The position numbers were made by a program, and so were the translations under genes. Below the pieces are notes generated by a model. That model did no database searches. It had not been told where the DNA came from and saw only the letters and a program-made list of their open reading frames with translations. Shown in pieces: positions 1-6,487 of a stretch of 8,368 nucleotides of DNA; positions within the stretch are counted from its first letter, which is position 1; every line of letters begins with the position of its first letter. The stretch is from DASSJM01 sp049587975 (GTDB taxonomy: Bacteria > Actinomycetota > UBA4738 > HRBIN12), in the NCBI GenBank assembly GCA_049587975.1, contig JBAVEY010000309.1, positions 1 through 8,368 on the forward strand, in the 5' to 3' direction.

Positions 1-1386
1 GTCGAGGAGTGGCTCGCCGATCCCTCCGGGTGGGTCGAACGCCTCCATCCCGACGACGTCCCCTCGATGCGGGCCGCCCACCAGGCGATCGTCCCGACGG
101 GCGCGCCGTACAGCGCGAACTACCGGATGTTCGCCAAGGACGGTCGGATCGTGTGGATCCACGACGAGGCCGTGCTGATCCGCGACGAGGATGGGGCCCC
201 CAAGTACTGGGAGGGGGTGATGTACGAGACGACCGAGCGCCCGGCCACGCTGGAGCGGCTCCAGGAAGCCGAGCAACGGTACCGCGCGCTGATCGAGCAG
301 ACGCCGGTCGTCACCTACATCGACGCGACCCGACCCGACCACACGAGCGCGTACTTCAGCCCGCAGGTCGAGGCCCTGCTCGGCTACGCCCCGGAAGAGC
401 TGACTCGCGACGAGGCGCTCTGGCCCGAGCTCATGCACCCCGACGATCGTGAGCGGGTGCTCGGCGCCGCGATGCTCGCCGAGGAGACGAGCGGCGTCTA
501 CGACGTCGAGTACCGGATGATCGCCAAGGACGGGCACGTCGTGTGGGTGCACGACCAGGCGGTGTTGATCCGCGACGAACAAGGGACGCCGAAGTTCTGG
601 CAGGGCGTGTGGGTCGACCTCACCGAGCAGAAGCGCGCGGCCGAGCTCGAACGCGCATTGAAGGCCGAGCGGGAAGAGGCCGCCGAGCTTCGCGCGATCG
701 ATGAGCTGAAGACGACGTTCCTGCGCGCCGTCTCGCACGACCTCCGCACGCCGCTCGCGGCGATCCTCGGGCTCGCCGTTACGCTCGAGGGCCAGCCGGA
801 TCTCGGATCGGAGGAGGCCCGCGACCTCGCGTCGCGCATCGCGTTGAACGCGCGCAAGCTCGATCGGATCGTGTCCGACCTGTTGGACCTCGACCGCATC
901 TCGCGCGGGATCTTGGAGCCCAACCTTCGCGCGGCCGACCTCGACGAGCTCGTCCGGCGCGTCGTGACCGAATCCGACCTGCCCGTCGACCACCCCACCG
1001 AGCTCGAGCTCGAACCGGTGACGATCGAGGTGGACGCGGCCAAGATCGAGCGCATCCTCGAGAACCTGCTCTCGAACGCGGTCCGGCACACGCCGGCGGG
1101 CTCGAAGATCTGGGTCCGGGTGGGTCCCGAGGCCGGCGGCGCGCTCCTGGTCGTCGAGGACGACGGCCCCGGGGTGCCGCCCGAGCACCGCGAGGACATC
1201 TTCCAGCCGTTCGGTCAGGGCGCGGGTGCGCCGGAGCACTCCCCCGGCGTCGGCATCGGTCTCGCGGTCGTCTCTCGCTTCGCCGAGCTGCACGGAGGGA
1301 GAGCGTGGGTGGAGGAGCGCGAGGGCGGGGGCGCGTCGTTCCGAGTGTTCCTGCCGGGCAAGCGTTCCCGCGGCGCGCCAGCCTGA
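1..1386 (+). CDS. PAS-PAC sensor histidine kinase, 3' part (5' end outside window)
   Basis: The frame is open from base 1 and ends at TGA 1384-1386, giving 461 visible residues; the start lies upstream of the window. Residues 14-20 (RLHPDDV) and a PAC segment around 41-75 are the tail of one PAS domain. A second full PAS-PAC follows at about 86-205, then a helical linker rich in Ala and Glu. The HisKA H-box SHDLRTPL carries the phospho-acceptor His246. The HATPase_c domain shows the N-box (ENLLSNA, Asn359), G1 box (DDGPG, 388-392), F-box (FQPFGQG from 401) and G2 box (GVGIG, 416-420), so the kinase core looks intact. No membrane helix is seen in this part, so sensing is probably cytoplasmic through the PAS domains, but the ligand is unknown. 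No response regulator lies beside it on the visible side. The identification as a histidine kinase is secure; the signal is not. Confidence 0.96.
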   Translation, partial: VEEWLADPSGWVERLHPDDVPSMRAAHQAIVPTGAPYSANYRMFAKDGRIVWIHDEAVLIRDEDGAPKYWEGVMYETTERPATLERLQEAEQRYRALIEQTPVVTYIDATRPDHTSAYFSPQVEALLGYAPEELTRDEALWPELMHPDDRERVLGAAMLAEETSGVYDVEYRMIAKDGHVVWVHDQAVLIRDEQGTPKFWQGVWVDLTEQKRAAELERALKAEREEAAELRAIDELKTTFLRAVSHDLRTPLAAILGLAVTLEGQPDLGSEEARDLASRIALNARKLDRIVSDLLDLDRISRGILEPNLRAADLDELVRRVVTESDLPVDHPTELELEPVTIEVDAAKIERILENLLSNAVRHTPAGSKIWVRVGPEAGGALLVVEDDGPGVPPEHREDIFQPFGQGAGAPEHSPGVGIGLAVVSRFAELHGGRAWVEEREGGGASFRVFLPGKRSRGAPA

Positions 1387-1408
1387 CCGCCGCTCGCGGC
1401 GTCGGTCA
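1384..1408. terminator. Candidate bidirectional terminator formed by two convergent stop codons
   Basis: The TGA of the kinase (1384-1386) and the TGA of the minus-strand ATPase (1406-1408 on the plus strand) are the outer ends of one inverted repeat. TGACCG pairs with CGGTCA, there is one C/T mismatch, then CGC pairs with GCG, leaving a loop of about 5 nt. The hairpin is symmetrical and could stop transcription from both sides. No U-tract follows on either strand, which fits high-GC actinobacterial terminators but lowers certainty. Confidence 0.5.
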
Positions 1409-3733
1409 GGCCGTCGCGACACGCTCCTTCTCTTCGGCGTCGGAGGCGAGCCACGAGTACGCCTCCTCCTCCTGCGCGAAGTGCAGGCGCAGGATCGCGT
1501 GCAGGCCATACAGCACGCGGCGCAGGTCGACCAGGTCCTCGGGGCCCGGGCCCTCGGGCGGGAGGTCCGAAAGGAGATGTCCGAACACCCGGGCCAGGTG
1601 CTCGATCTCCATGTGCGCACGTTCCATCGTGCCCATCGGGTCCTCACCGCCCATGAGCTTGGCGACCACCGGGTAGACGGCCGCCTCCTCCTCCTGCTCG
1701 TGCTGCACGAGCCGCTCGAGCAGGAACCAGCGGACCTGTTCGAGCTCGGCCATCGCCTCGGCGACGGAGTAGGTCTCCAGGCGATCGGCAACCGTGCGGA
1801 TCCGCTGCAGGTGGGGGGCGAACTCCTGGTGCTCGGCGCGGAAGCGTTCTCCCACGTTGGAGCCCGGGCCGCTGCGCCGTCGGGTCTGGCGGTCCGGCCG
1901 GAGGGCGCGGAGGGCGTTCAAGATCACGGCCACGTCGATCGCTTCCTGTACGAGCGCGCCGCCGACCGGCAGGAGCAGACCGAACGCGCCAAACAGCATC
2001 CCGACGAACGACAGCCCCATGCCGATCAACACGCTCTGGACCGCGATCCCGCGCGAGCGCCGCGCGATCCGCATCGCCTCGGCGACGCGATCGAGCCTGT
2101 CGACGACGAGGACGACGTCGGCCGCCTCCGACGACGCCGTGGCGCCCCGCGCGCCCATCGCGACGCCGACATCCGCGACCGCGAGCGCCGGCGCGTCGTT
2201 GACGCCGTCCCCGACCATGATCGTGAGGCCGAACTCGCCTTCCGCCTTGACGGCGTCCACCTTGTCCGCCGGGTCGCGCTCGGACAGGATGCGGTCGACC
2301 CCGATCGAGATGCCGACGGACTCCGCCACGTCGGGGTGGTCGCCCGTGACCATCACGACGCGCTCGATGCCGGCGCGGCGGAGCGTCCGGATCACCCTCG
2401 GGGTATCGGGGCGGATCGGGTCCTCCAGGAGCAGGGCGCCCGCGACCTGTCCGTCGACCGAGACCATCACGCACGACGATCCCTCCATCGCGCTGCGGCG
2501 CCGAACGTCGCGCGCCTGGGCCGGGAGCGAGCCTCCGTCCGCGACCCATGAGGTCTTGCCGAGCGCCACGAGGCGGCCCCCGACGGTCCCGCGGATGCCG
2601 GCCCCGGGCTCCTCGTGCACACCTTCGGGGAACGACAGCTCGAGCCGACGGTGCCGCGCGGCCGTCACGATCGCGGTCGCGAGGACGTGCGGCGAGACCT
2701 GGTCGAGCGACGCGCCGAGCCGCAGGACCTCGTCGGCATCGAAGTCGCCGAACGCCGTGACCTCGGCGAGCTCGGGCGTCCCGGCCGTGAGCGTCCCGGT
2801 CTTGTCGAACAGCAGCACGCGCCCGCGCGCGAGCGCCTCGAGCGCGCCACCGCCCTTCACGATGATGCCCCGCTTGGCCGCCCGTGAGATGCCGGCGACG
2901 ATCGCGATCGGCGCGGCCAACAACAGCGGGCACGGGGTCGCCACGACGAGCACCGAGAGGGCGCGCACCGGATCGCCGCTGATCGCCCAGGCCAGCCCGG
3001 CGATCGCGAGCGTGACGGGGATGAAGATCAGGGCGTACCGGTCGGCCAGCCGGACGAACGGTGCGCGCTCCTTCTGCGCCTGTTCGACCAGGCGGACGAT
3101 GCCGGCGTACGTGCTCTGATCGGCGCTCGCCACCGCGCGCAGGTCGAACGCCGCGCCCGCGTTGACCGCGCCCGAACGGATCTGCTCGCCCTCACCGCGT
3201 TCGACCGGCCGCGACTCGCCCGTGAGCGCAGACTCGTCCAGGACGCCGATCCCCGAGACGAGCAGGCCGTCGACCGGCACGACCTCGCCGTGCTTGACCA
3301 TCAACAGGTCGCCCGGCCGAACCTCCCCGATCGGGACCGACGTCAGCGAGTCGTCCTGGTACCGGTGGGCCGTGCGAGGTGCGCGTTCGAGCAGCGCCGA
3401 CAGCTCCCGGTGTGCGCGCGCGTCGGCGAAGTCCTCGAGCGCGCGCCCGGTCGCGAGCATGAACGCGATGACCGCGCCCGCGAGGTACTCCCCGAGCGCG
3501 AGCGCGCCCCCCATGGCGAGCAGGGCGATCAGGTCGACGCCCGGTTGGCGATGAACGAGCCCGCTCAAGACCTCCCAGCCGATCGGCAGGATCCCGAGCG
3601 CGGTCGTGAGACCCCAGACGAGGTTGGCGGCATCCGGGTCGTTCGCACCCCAGCGCAGGATCGCGCCGAGCGTGATGCCCACGACCGACAGCACCAGGAA
3701 GACCGAGCTCGGGGTCAGCCAGCGGCGTCTCAC
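1406..3733 (-). CDS. P1B-5-like metal-transporting P-type ATPase with C-terminal hemerythrin domain
   Basis: A 775-aa heavy-metal P-type ATPase that should pump a transition metal across the inner membrane at the cost of ATP. Visible motifs are TGES (171-174, actuator), TPCP (266-269, transport site), DKTGT with phosphorylated Asp310, TGD (463-465) and GDGVND (508-513). Hydrophobic segments lie near 9-27, 37-56, 66-98 (one or two helices), 231-251, 258-281 and 564-610. There is no N-terminal metal-binding domain. Residues 630-765 form a hemerythrin/HHE domain with candidate metal ligands His635, His678, Glu682, His707, His745, His751 and Glu755/756. TPC plus a hemerythrin tail is the architecture described for P1B-5 ATPases such as Nia of Sinorhizobium meliloti (Ni and Fe). 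The usual P1B His-Pro dipeptide is not seen; the site reads SPHV (347-350). The start is GTG, preceded by GAGG at 8 nt, and lies 10 bp after the nitrobindin stop, so translation is probably coupled. ATPase class is near certain; the metal is inferred. Confidence 0.95.
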   Translation of the reverse strand: MRRRWLTPSSVFLVLSVVGITLGAILRWGANDPDAANLVWGLTTALGILPIGWEVLSGLVHRQPGVDLIALLAMGGALALGEYLAGAVIAFMLATGRALEDFADARAHRELSALLERAPRTAHRYQDDSLTSVPIGEVRPGDLLMVKHGEVVPVDGLLVSGIGVLDESALTGESRPVERGEGEQIRSGAVNAGAAFDLRAVASADQSTYAGIVRLVEQAQKERAPFVRLADRYALIFIPVTLAIAGLAWAISGDPVRALSVLVVATPCPLLLAAPIAIVAGISRAAKRGIIVKGGGALEALARGRVLLFDKTGTLTAGTPELAEVTAFGDFDADEVLRLGASLDQVSPHVLATAIVTAARHRRLELSFPEGVHEEPGAGIRGTVGGRLVALGKTSWVADGGSLPAQARDVRRRSAMEGSSCVMVSVDGQVAGALLLEDPIRPDTPRVIRTLRRAGIERVVMVTGDHPDVAESVGISIGVDRILSERDPADKVDAVKAEGEFGLTIMVGDGVNDAPALAVADVGVAMGARGATASSEAADVVLVVDRLDRVAEAMRIARRSRGIAVQSVLIGMGLSFVGMLFGAFGLLLPVGGALVQEAIDVAVILNALRALRPDRQTRRRSGPGSNVGERFRAEHQEFAPHLQRIRTVADRLETYSVAEAMAELEQVRWFLLERLVQHEQEEEAAVYPVVAKLMGGEDPMGTMERAHMEIEHLARVFGHLLSDLPPEGPGPEDLVDLRRVLYGLHAILRLHFAQEEEAYSWLASDAEEKERVATA

Positions 3734-3741
3734 GGCATCGG

Positions 3742-3745
3742 CCTC
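3742..3745 (-). promoter_or_regulatory. Shine-Dalgarno of the ATPase gene, overlapping the nitrobindin stop
   Basis: On the minus strand GAGG overlaps the TGA stop of the upstream gene and lies 8 nt before the GTG start. It supports GTG at 3733 and suggests that ribosomes finishing the nitrobindin reinitiate on the ATPase. Confidence 0.55.
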
Positions 3746-4268
3746 ACGCCGCCCGTGACAGCCGCGACCGGACGTGCGACAGGAGCCCCACGTCCTGCGT
3801 CGCCATGTGGAGCTCGTACGAGAGCTCGTCGCCTCGGACCTCGATCCGGCGCCGGAGCAGGGTGACCGCGGTGGCCGTCGGCGTGAGCGACACCGCGGTC
3901 GACGCCAGCTCGAGCACCTCGCCGTCGACCGTCCCGACGGCCACCTCGGTGATCCCGATCGGGTGGGCCAGCATGAGCTCGACGACGCCGGGGCCCGAGG
4001 GCCGCAGGAACCCGCGTTCGAAGTGGATCGGCGCCCCGTCGTCGAGCGACCACGAGCGCTGCGCGTACAGCAGGAAGGGGTCGCCCACGTGCTCGAACGT
4101 CACGTCCTCGGCGTAGTCGAACGGCCCGCCGGGCGGCCAGACGCCCTCCCCCGAGCCGCTCCAGGTCCCCAGCAGGAAGGCGAGCTCGGCGAGGTCCTCG
4201 TGGAGAGAGGATGGTGTCGCCATCGGCCGGCGCCCCGATCCCGTCCAGTCCGGTTGCGGTGCCTCCAT
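3744..4268 (-). CDS. Nitrobindin-like heme-binding beta-barrel protein (DUF1794/THAP4-like)
   Basis: Nitrobindins are small cytosolic ten-stranded beta-barrels. They bind ferric heme through one His and react with NO or peroxynitrite. From ATG 4268 the protein is 174 aa. It shows GTWSGSG (34-40), FEHVGDPFL near 58-66, a segment FLRPSGPGVVELMLAHPIG near 87-105, and a C-terminal LLSHVRSRL whose His165 is the expected proximal heme ligand. The whole pattern resembles Mycobacterium tuberculosis Rv2717c. I chose the start at 4268 because a TANNNT element (TAGCGT) lies exactly 7 nt upstream, as expected for a leaderless mRNA. An in-frame ATG at 4223 gives 159 aa, closer to the usual family N-terminus, but has no good ribosome site. 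The gene is first in a probable two-gene operon with the hemerythrin-ATPase and is divergent from the MOSC gene. Family call is firm; start is less so. Confidence 0.9.
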   Translation of the reverse strand: MEAPQPDWTGSGRRPMATPSSLHEDLAELAFLLGTWSGSGEGVWPPGGPFDYAEDVTFEHVGDPFLLYAQRSWSLDDGAPIHFERGFLRPSGPGVVELMLAHPIGITEVAVGTVDGEVLELASTAVSLTPTATAVTLLRRRIEVRGDELSYELHMATQDVGLLSHVRSRLSRAA

Positions 4269-4275
4269 CGCCCCG

Positions 4276-4281
4276 ACGCTA
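4276..4281 (-). promoter_or_regulatory. Putative -10 element (TAGCGT) of the nitrobindin-ATPase operon
   Basis: The minus strand reads TGGTAGCGT, then 7 nt, then ATG at 4268. This spacing puts the predicted transcript start on the A of the ATG, a leaderless arrangement common in Actinomycetota. No TTGACA-like -35 is visible at 16-18 nt. The identical element on the other strand supports it. Confidence 0.55.
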
Positions 4282-4309
4282 CCACGCGCCCATCGTCCGA
4301 CCGGGTTGG

Positions 4310-4315
4310 TAGCGT
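4310..4315 (+). promoter_or_regulatory. Putative -10 element (TAGCGT) of the MOSC gene
   Basis: TTGGTAGCGT ends at 4315 and is followed by 7 nt and the ATG at 4323, which predicts a leaderless transcript. No ribosome-binding site could fit in the 7 nt. No clear -35 is seen. Confidence 0.55.
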
Positions 4316-4322
4316 GTCGCGG

Positions 4323-5096
4323 ATGCCGACCGTCGCGCGCTTCAACGTCACGCCCGTCAAGTCGACCGCGCTGCACCATCCCGACCGCATCCGGCTCGAC
4401 GACCGCGGGGCCGCCGGCGATCGCCGGTTCTTCCTCGTCGACGCGCTCGGCGAGCGCTTCTCCGGCGTGACCAAGGCGCCGATCCTGCCGATCCGGGCGA
4501 CCTACGACGAGGACGCGGACACGCTCGAGCTCCGTCTGCCGAACGGCGTCGTCGTGACCGGTGCGGCGCGACCCGACGGCGAGGCGATCGTGGTGGACTT
4601 CTACGGCCGCCCGGTGACGGCGCACGTCCTCGACGGCGATCTCACGGAGGCCCTGTCCGCGTACGCGGGGCACGAGATCCGACTCGCTCGACCAGACCGA
4701 CCGGGCGACGCGATCGACGTCCGTCCGGTCACGCTCGTGTCCCTCGAGTCGGTGGCCGAGCTCGCACGCCGAGGTGCGCACGACGGCCCGCTGGACCCCG
4801 GCCGGTTCCGGATGACGATCGAGGTCGAGGGTGTCTCGGCCCCGCACGAGGAGGACACGTGGGCCGGACGGCGGGTCCGCGTTGGGGATGCGATCATCCG
4901 CGTCGGCGAGCCCGTCCCACGCTGCGTCGTCACCACGCTGGACCCGGGCACGGGGCTTCGCGATTTCGCGACGCTCCAGGTCATCCGCGACTACCGCGGC
5001 CCAAACGCCGAACAACAGCTCGAGTTCGGTGTCTACGCGGACGTGGTCGAGCCCGGCGACGTCCGCGTCGGTGACCAGGTCGAACCCCTCCCGTGA
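4323..5096 (+). CDS. MOSC-domain protein with N-terminal MOSC_N barrel
   Basis: A 257-aa cytosolic protein. Residues 1-100 resemble the MOSC N-terminal barrel (VKS near 12-14, GDRRFFLVD at 32-40). Residues about 110-255 form the MOSC domain, with VRPVTLVSLESV (133-144), RFRMTIEVEG (161-170), DTWAGRRVRVG (178-188) and PRCVVTTLDPGTG (199-211). Cys201 is in the position of the conserved MOSC cysteine that contacts sulfur or the molybdenum cofactor. The family includes the C-terminal domain of Moco sulfurase and the YiiM/YcbX proteins and mARC enzymes, which reduce N-hydroxylated compounds. There is no fused ferredoxin or PLP domain, so an outside electron partner would be needed if it is a reductase. 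The usual Asn in the RFRxN motif is Thr here. It shares a control region with the divergent nitrobindin gene. Domain is confident; reaction is unknown. Confidence 0.93.
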   Translation: MPTVARFNVTPVKSTALHHPDRIRLDDRGAAGDRRFFLVDALGERFSGVTKAPILPIRATYDEDADTLELRLPNGVVVTGAARPDGEAIVVDFYGRPVTAHVLDGDLTEALSAYAGHEIRLARPDRPGDAIDVRPVTLVSLESVAELARRGAHDGPLDPGRFRMTIEVEGVSAPHEEDTWAGRRVRVGDAIIRVGEPVPRCVVTTLDPGTGLRDFATLQVIRDYRGPNAEQQLEFGVYADVVEPGDVRVGDQVEPLP

Positions 5097-5159
5097 CACG
5101 CGCGTCGTGCGTCCGCCGGGATCAGATCGCGGCCTGGCGGGTGTGGGCCTGGACCCGAA

Positions 5160-5894
5160 CTACGTCCACGCGTGGCAGACGATCGCTCCCTGCCACAGCT
5201 TGGTCGACACGGGCGGACCGGTCCCCGTGCGCGCACGGACCGCTGCCGAGACCCGGTGCCGGAGCGGGGTCGGCCGGTCGACGATCTCGACCCGCCTGAA
5301 CCCGACCGCGCGGAGCATCCCGGCGACTGCGGCGGGATTCGGTCCCCACCAGTTGGTCGGATCCAGGTTCGCTTCGGAGCCCTCGTAGAAGGCCATCGCC
5401 GGCCGTGGCCACCACGTCATGTCGACGAAGGTGCTCATGATCAGGCGCTCGGCGGTCACGCTACGCACGCGTTCGAGGGCGAGCATCGGGTGCTTCATGT
5501 GGTACAGGATCCCGAGCATCAGGACGACGTCGAACGTCCCCACGGTCACCGGCGACAGGTCCAGCACGTCGATCTCCCGGTCCTCGACCTTCGAGTCCAG
5601 CGCCCGACGCGCGAGCTCGAACCCGTCCTTGGTCCCCCAGCCGCCGCCGCCCCAGCAGAAGGAGTCGGTCGCGAGGACGCGTTCGGCGCCGCGTCGTTCC
5701 GCCTCGAAGGAGAAGAAGCCATCCCACGCGCCGACGTCGAGCACGGTCTTGCCGGACAGGTCCTCGGGGAGCTTGATCTTCGGCAGACGCAACGAGCTGT
5801 CGTCGACGCCCGGCGTCACGATGCCGTTCGGGAGCGGGATCGAGTGATACCAGTTGACCTTGGCGATCTCGGCCTGGAGCTTCTCGGTCTCCAT
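5160..5894 (-). CDS. CmoB-like class I SAM-dependent methyltransferase (DUF1698/Methyltransf_9 type)
   Basis: A 244-aa soluble protein with a Rossmann methyltransferase fold. Motif I is VLDVGAWDGFFSFEAERRGA (51-70), followed by an acidic ATD at 75-77. FDVVLMLGILYHMKHP (121-136) is the motif IV/post-motif region. WYHSIPLPNGIVTPG (15-29), WGTKDGFELAR (86-96) and DPTNWWGPN (178-186) are the signatures shared with tRNA wobble-uridine methyltransferase CmoB and its relatives. E. coli CmoB is longer (about 320 aa) and uses carboxy-SAM; this shorter form lacks the CmoB N-terminal region, and no CmoA partner is visible, so its substrate is open and may be a small molecule. The ATG at 5894 has GGAG (5901-5904) 6 nt upstream. 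The gene converges on the MOSC gene with 63 bp between stops. Fold is certain; substrate is not. Confidence 0.93.
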   Translation of the reverse strand: METEKLQAEIAKVNWYHSIPLPNGIVTPGVDDSSLRLPKIKLPEDLSGKTVLDVGAWDGFFSFEAERRGAERVLATDSFCWGGGGWGTKDGFELARRALDSKVEDREIDVLDLSPVTVGTFDVVLMLGILYHMKHPMLALERVRSVTAERLIMSTFVDMTWWPRPAMAFYEGSEANLDPTNWWGPNPAAVAGMLRAVGFRRVEIVDRPTPLRHRVSAAVRARTGTGPPVSTKLWQGAIVCHAWT

Positions 5895-5983
5895 GCTCAG
5901 CTCCGCGTCCCTCCGGGGATGGACCGGTCCCGAGCCCGAGACCGACCGATGGGCGTACCGCGCGTCCCGAGCGACCCCGCACC

Positions 5984-5989
5984 ATCCTA
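5984..5989 (-). promoter_or_regulatory. Weak candidate -10 (TAGGAT) for the methyltransferase
   Basis: On the minus strand GTAGGAT fits the TANNNT pattern about 90 nt upstream of the methyltransferase ATG, leaving a leader of about 80 nt. No -35 is visible at the right spacing. Such hexamers also occur by chance, so support is slight. Confidence 0.2.
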
Positions 5990-6188
5990 CTGGCCCCGTG
6001 TTCCCGCGGGCACCGACGGACCATCGACGTCGCCTGCGACGCTCTCGACGGGCCTGGCCCGGTCCGTGCTCGAGGAGCGCATCGTTCAGGCTGGGCGATC
6101 CTGGGACACCGGATGACCGCGCCGGGCAGAAGGAGAGGAGGGCCGGGCGGTCGACACGAGCGCGAGCGCTGCGGCACATCGTCGTGGT

Positions 6189-6209
6189 CCTCGCTGGTCG
6201 CCAGCGAGG
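6189..6209. repeat. Perfect 9-bp hairpin with 3-nt loop
   Basis: CCTCGCTGG and CCAGCGAGG flank the loop TCG, and a T/G wobble extends the stem by one. It is strong enough to be a terminator or part of a structured RNA. No U-tract follows on either strand and it is far from any stop codon. Confidence 0.6.
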
Positions 6210-6396
6210 GATGCGCTCGACCTCCCTCACAGCGGGGCGCTCGTCACGCCTTCCAGTTCCGGTGTCCCGAGATCGCGCGGTGATGCTATGCACGGTGGGT
6301 GCTCGACGCATCGTCCGGCACCCGTAGACGCGATACAGCGGATCGCGGATGTTCTTCGGACACGTCGCGGTCGGCACGGGTCCGGGCGTCATCGGC

Positions 6397-6412
6397 GCAC
6401 GCGATCGCGTGC
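6397..6412. repeat. 16-bp perfect palindrome
   Basis: GCACGCGATCGCGTGC is perfectly self-complementary, with the core GCGATCGC. It could be an operator for a dimeric regulator, but no promoter is clearly attached to it. Long CG-rich palindromes are not rare at this base composition. Confidence 0.5.
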
Positions 6413-6487
6413 CGCATAGCGAAACCTCTGAAGGACCTTCGGCTCCGCTCGCCGGGACGGGAAGCCTTGGGGGTCCTCGGGATCCCG

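Larger units (their letters stand above)
4276..4315. repeat. 9-bp inverted repeat containing both divergent -10 elements
   Basis: ACGCTACCA at 4276-4284 and TGGTAGCGT at 4307-4315 are perfect inverted copies separated by 22 bp. Each arm contains a TAGCGT hexamer pointing outward at its own gene. The repeat may simply be two copies of a strong -10, or may also bind a dimeric regulator controlling both directions. Confidence 0.75.
5895..6487. other. Gene-free stretch of about 590 bp
   Basis: No frame here gives a recognisable protein. The open frames are Arg/Pro/Ser-rich without conserved motifs, as expected from high-GC non-coding DNA. I see a candidate methyltransferase promoter near 5984, a compact hairpin at 6189-6209, a 16-bp palindrome at 6397-6412 and a 10-bp palindrome CGGGATCCCG (6478-6487) touching the stop of the next minus-strand gene. 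A purine-rich AAGGAGAGGAGG (6130-6141) looks like a ribosome site, but no start codon follows at a usable distance. Degraded coding sequence or a small RNA cannot be excluded. Confidence 0.6.

Noticed and set aside
1226..2551. Long plus-strand open frame of 441 codons opposite the ATPase
   Set aside because: It is Arg/Asp/His-rich without motifs and is the expected antisense shadow of a high-GC gene; the minus strand encodes clear ATPase motifs.
1644..2933. Long minus-strand frame of 429 codons overlapping the ATPase
   Set aside because: It is almost entirely Arg, Gly, Ala and Pro, a frame-shifted copy of the ATPase coding sequence.
5097..5159. Possible terminator between the convergent MOSC and methyltransferase genes
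   Set aside because: Only 5-bp stems with 10-nt loops (such as CGGGT with ACCCG at 5138-5157) can be drawn, and no T-run is present.
6115..6152. Imperfect inverted repeat around AAGGAGAGGAGG
   Set aside because: Stem of GACCGC and CCGG with a bulge and a 17-nt loop; such pairings are frequent at this GC content, and no start codon follows the purine tract.
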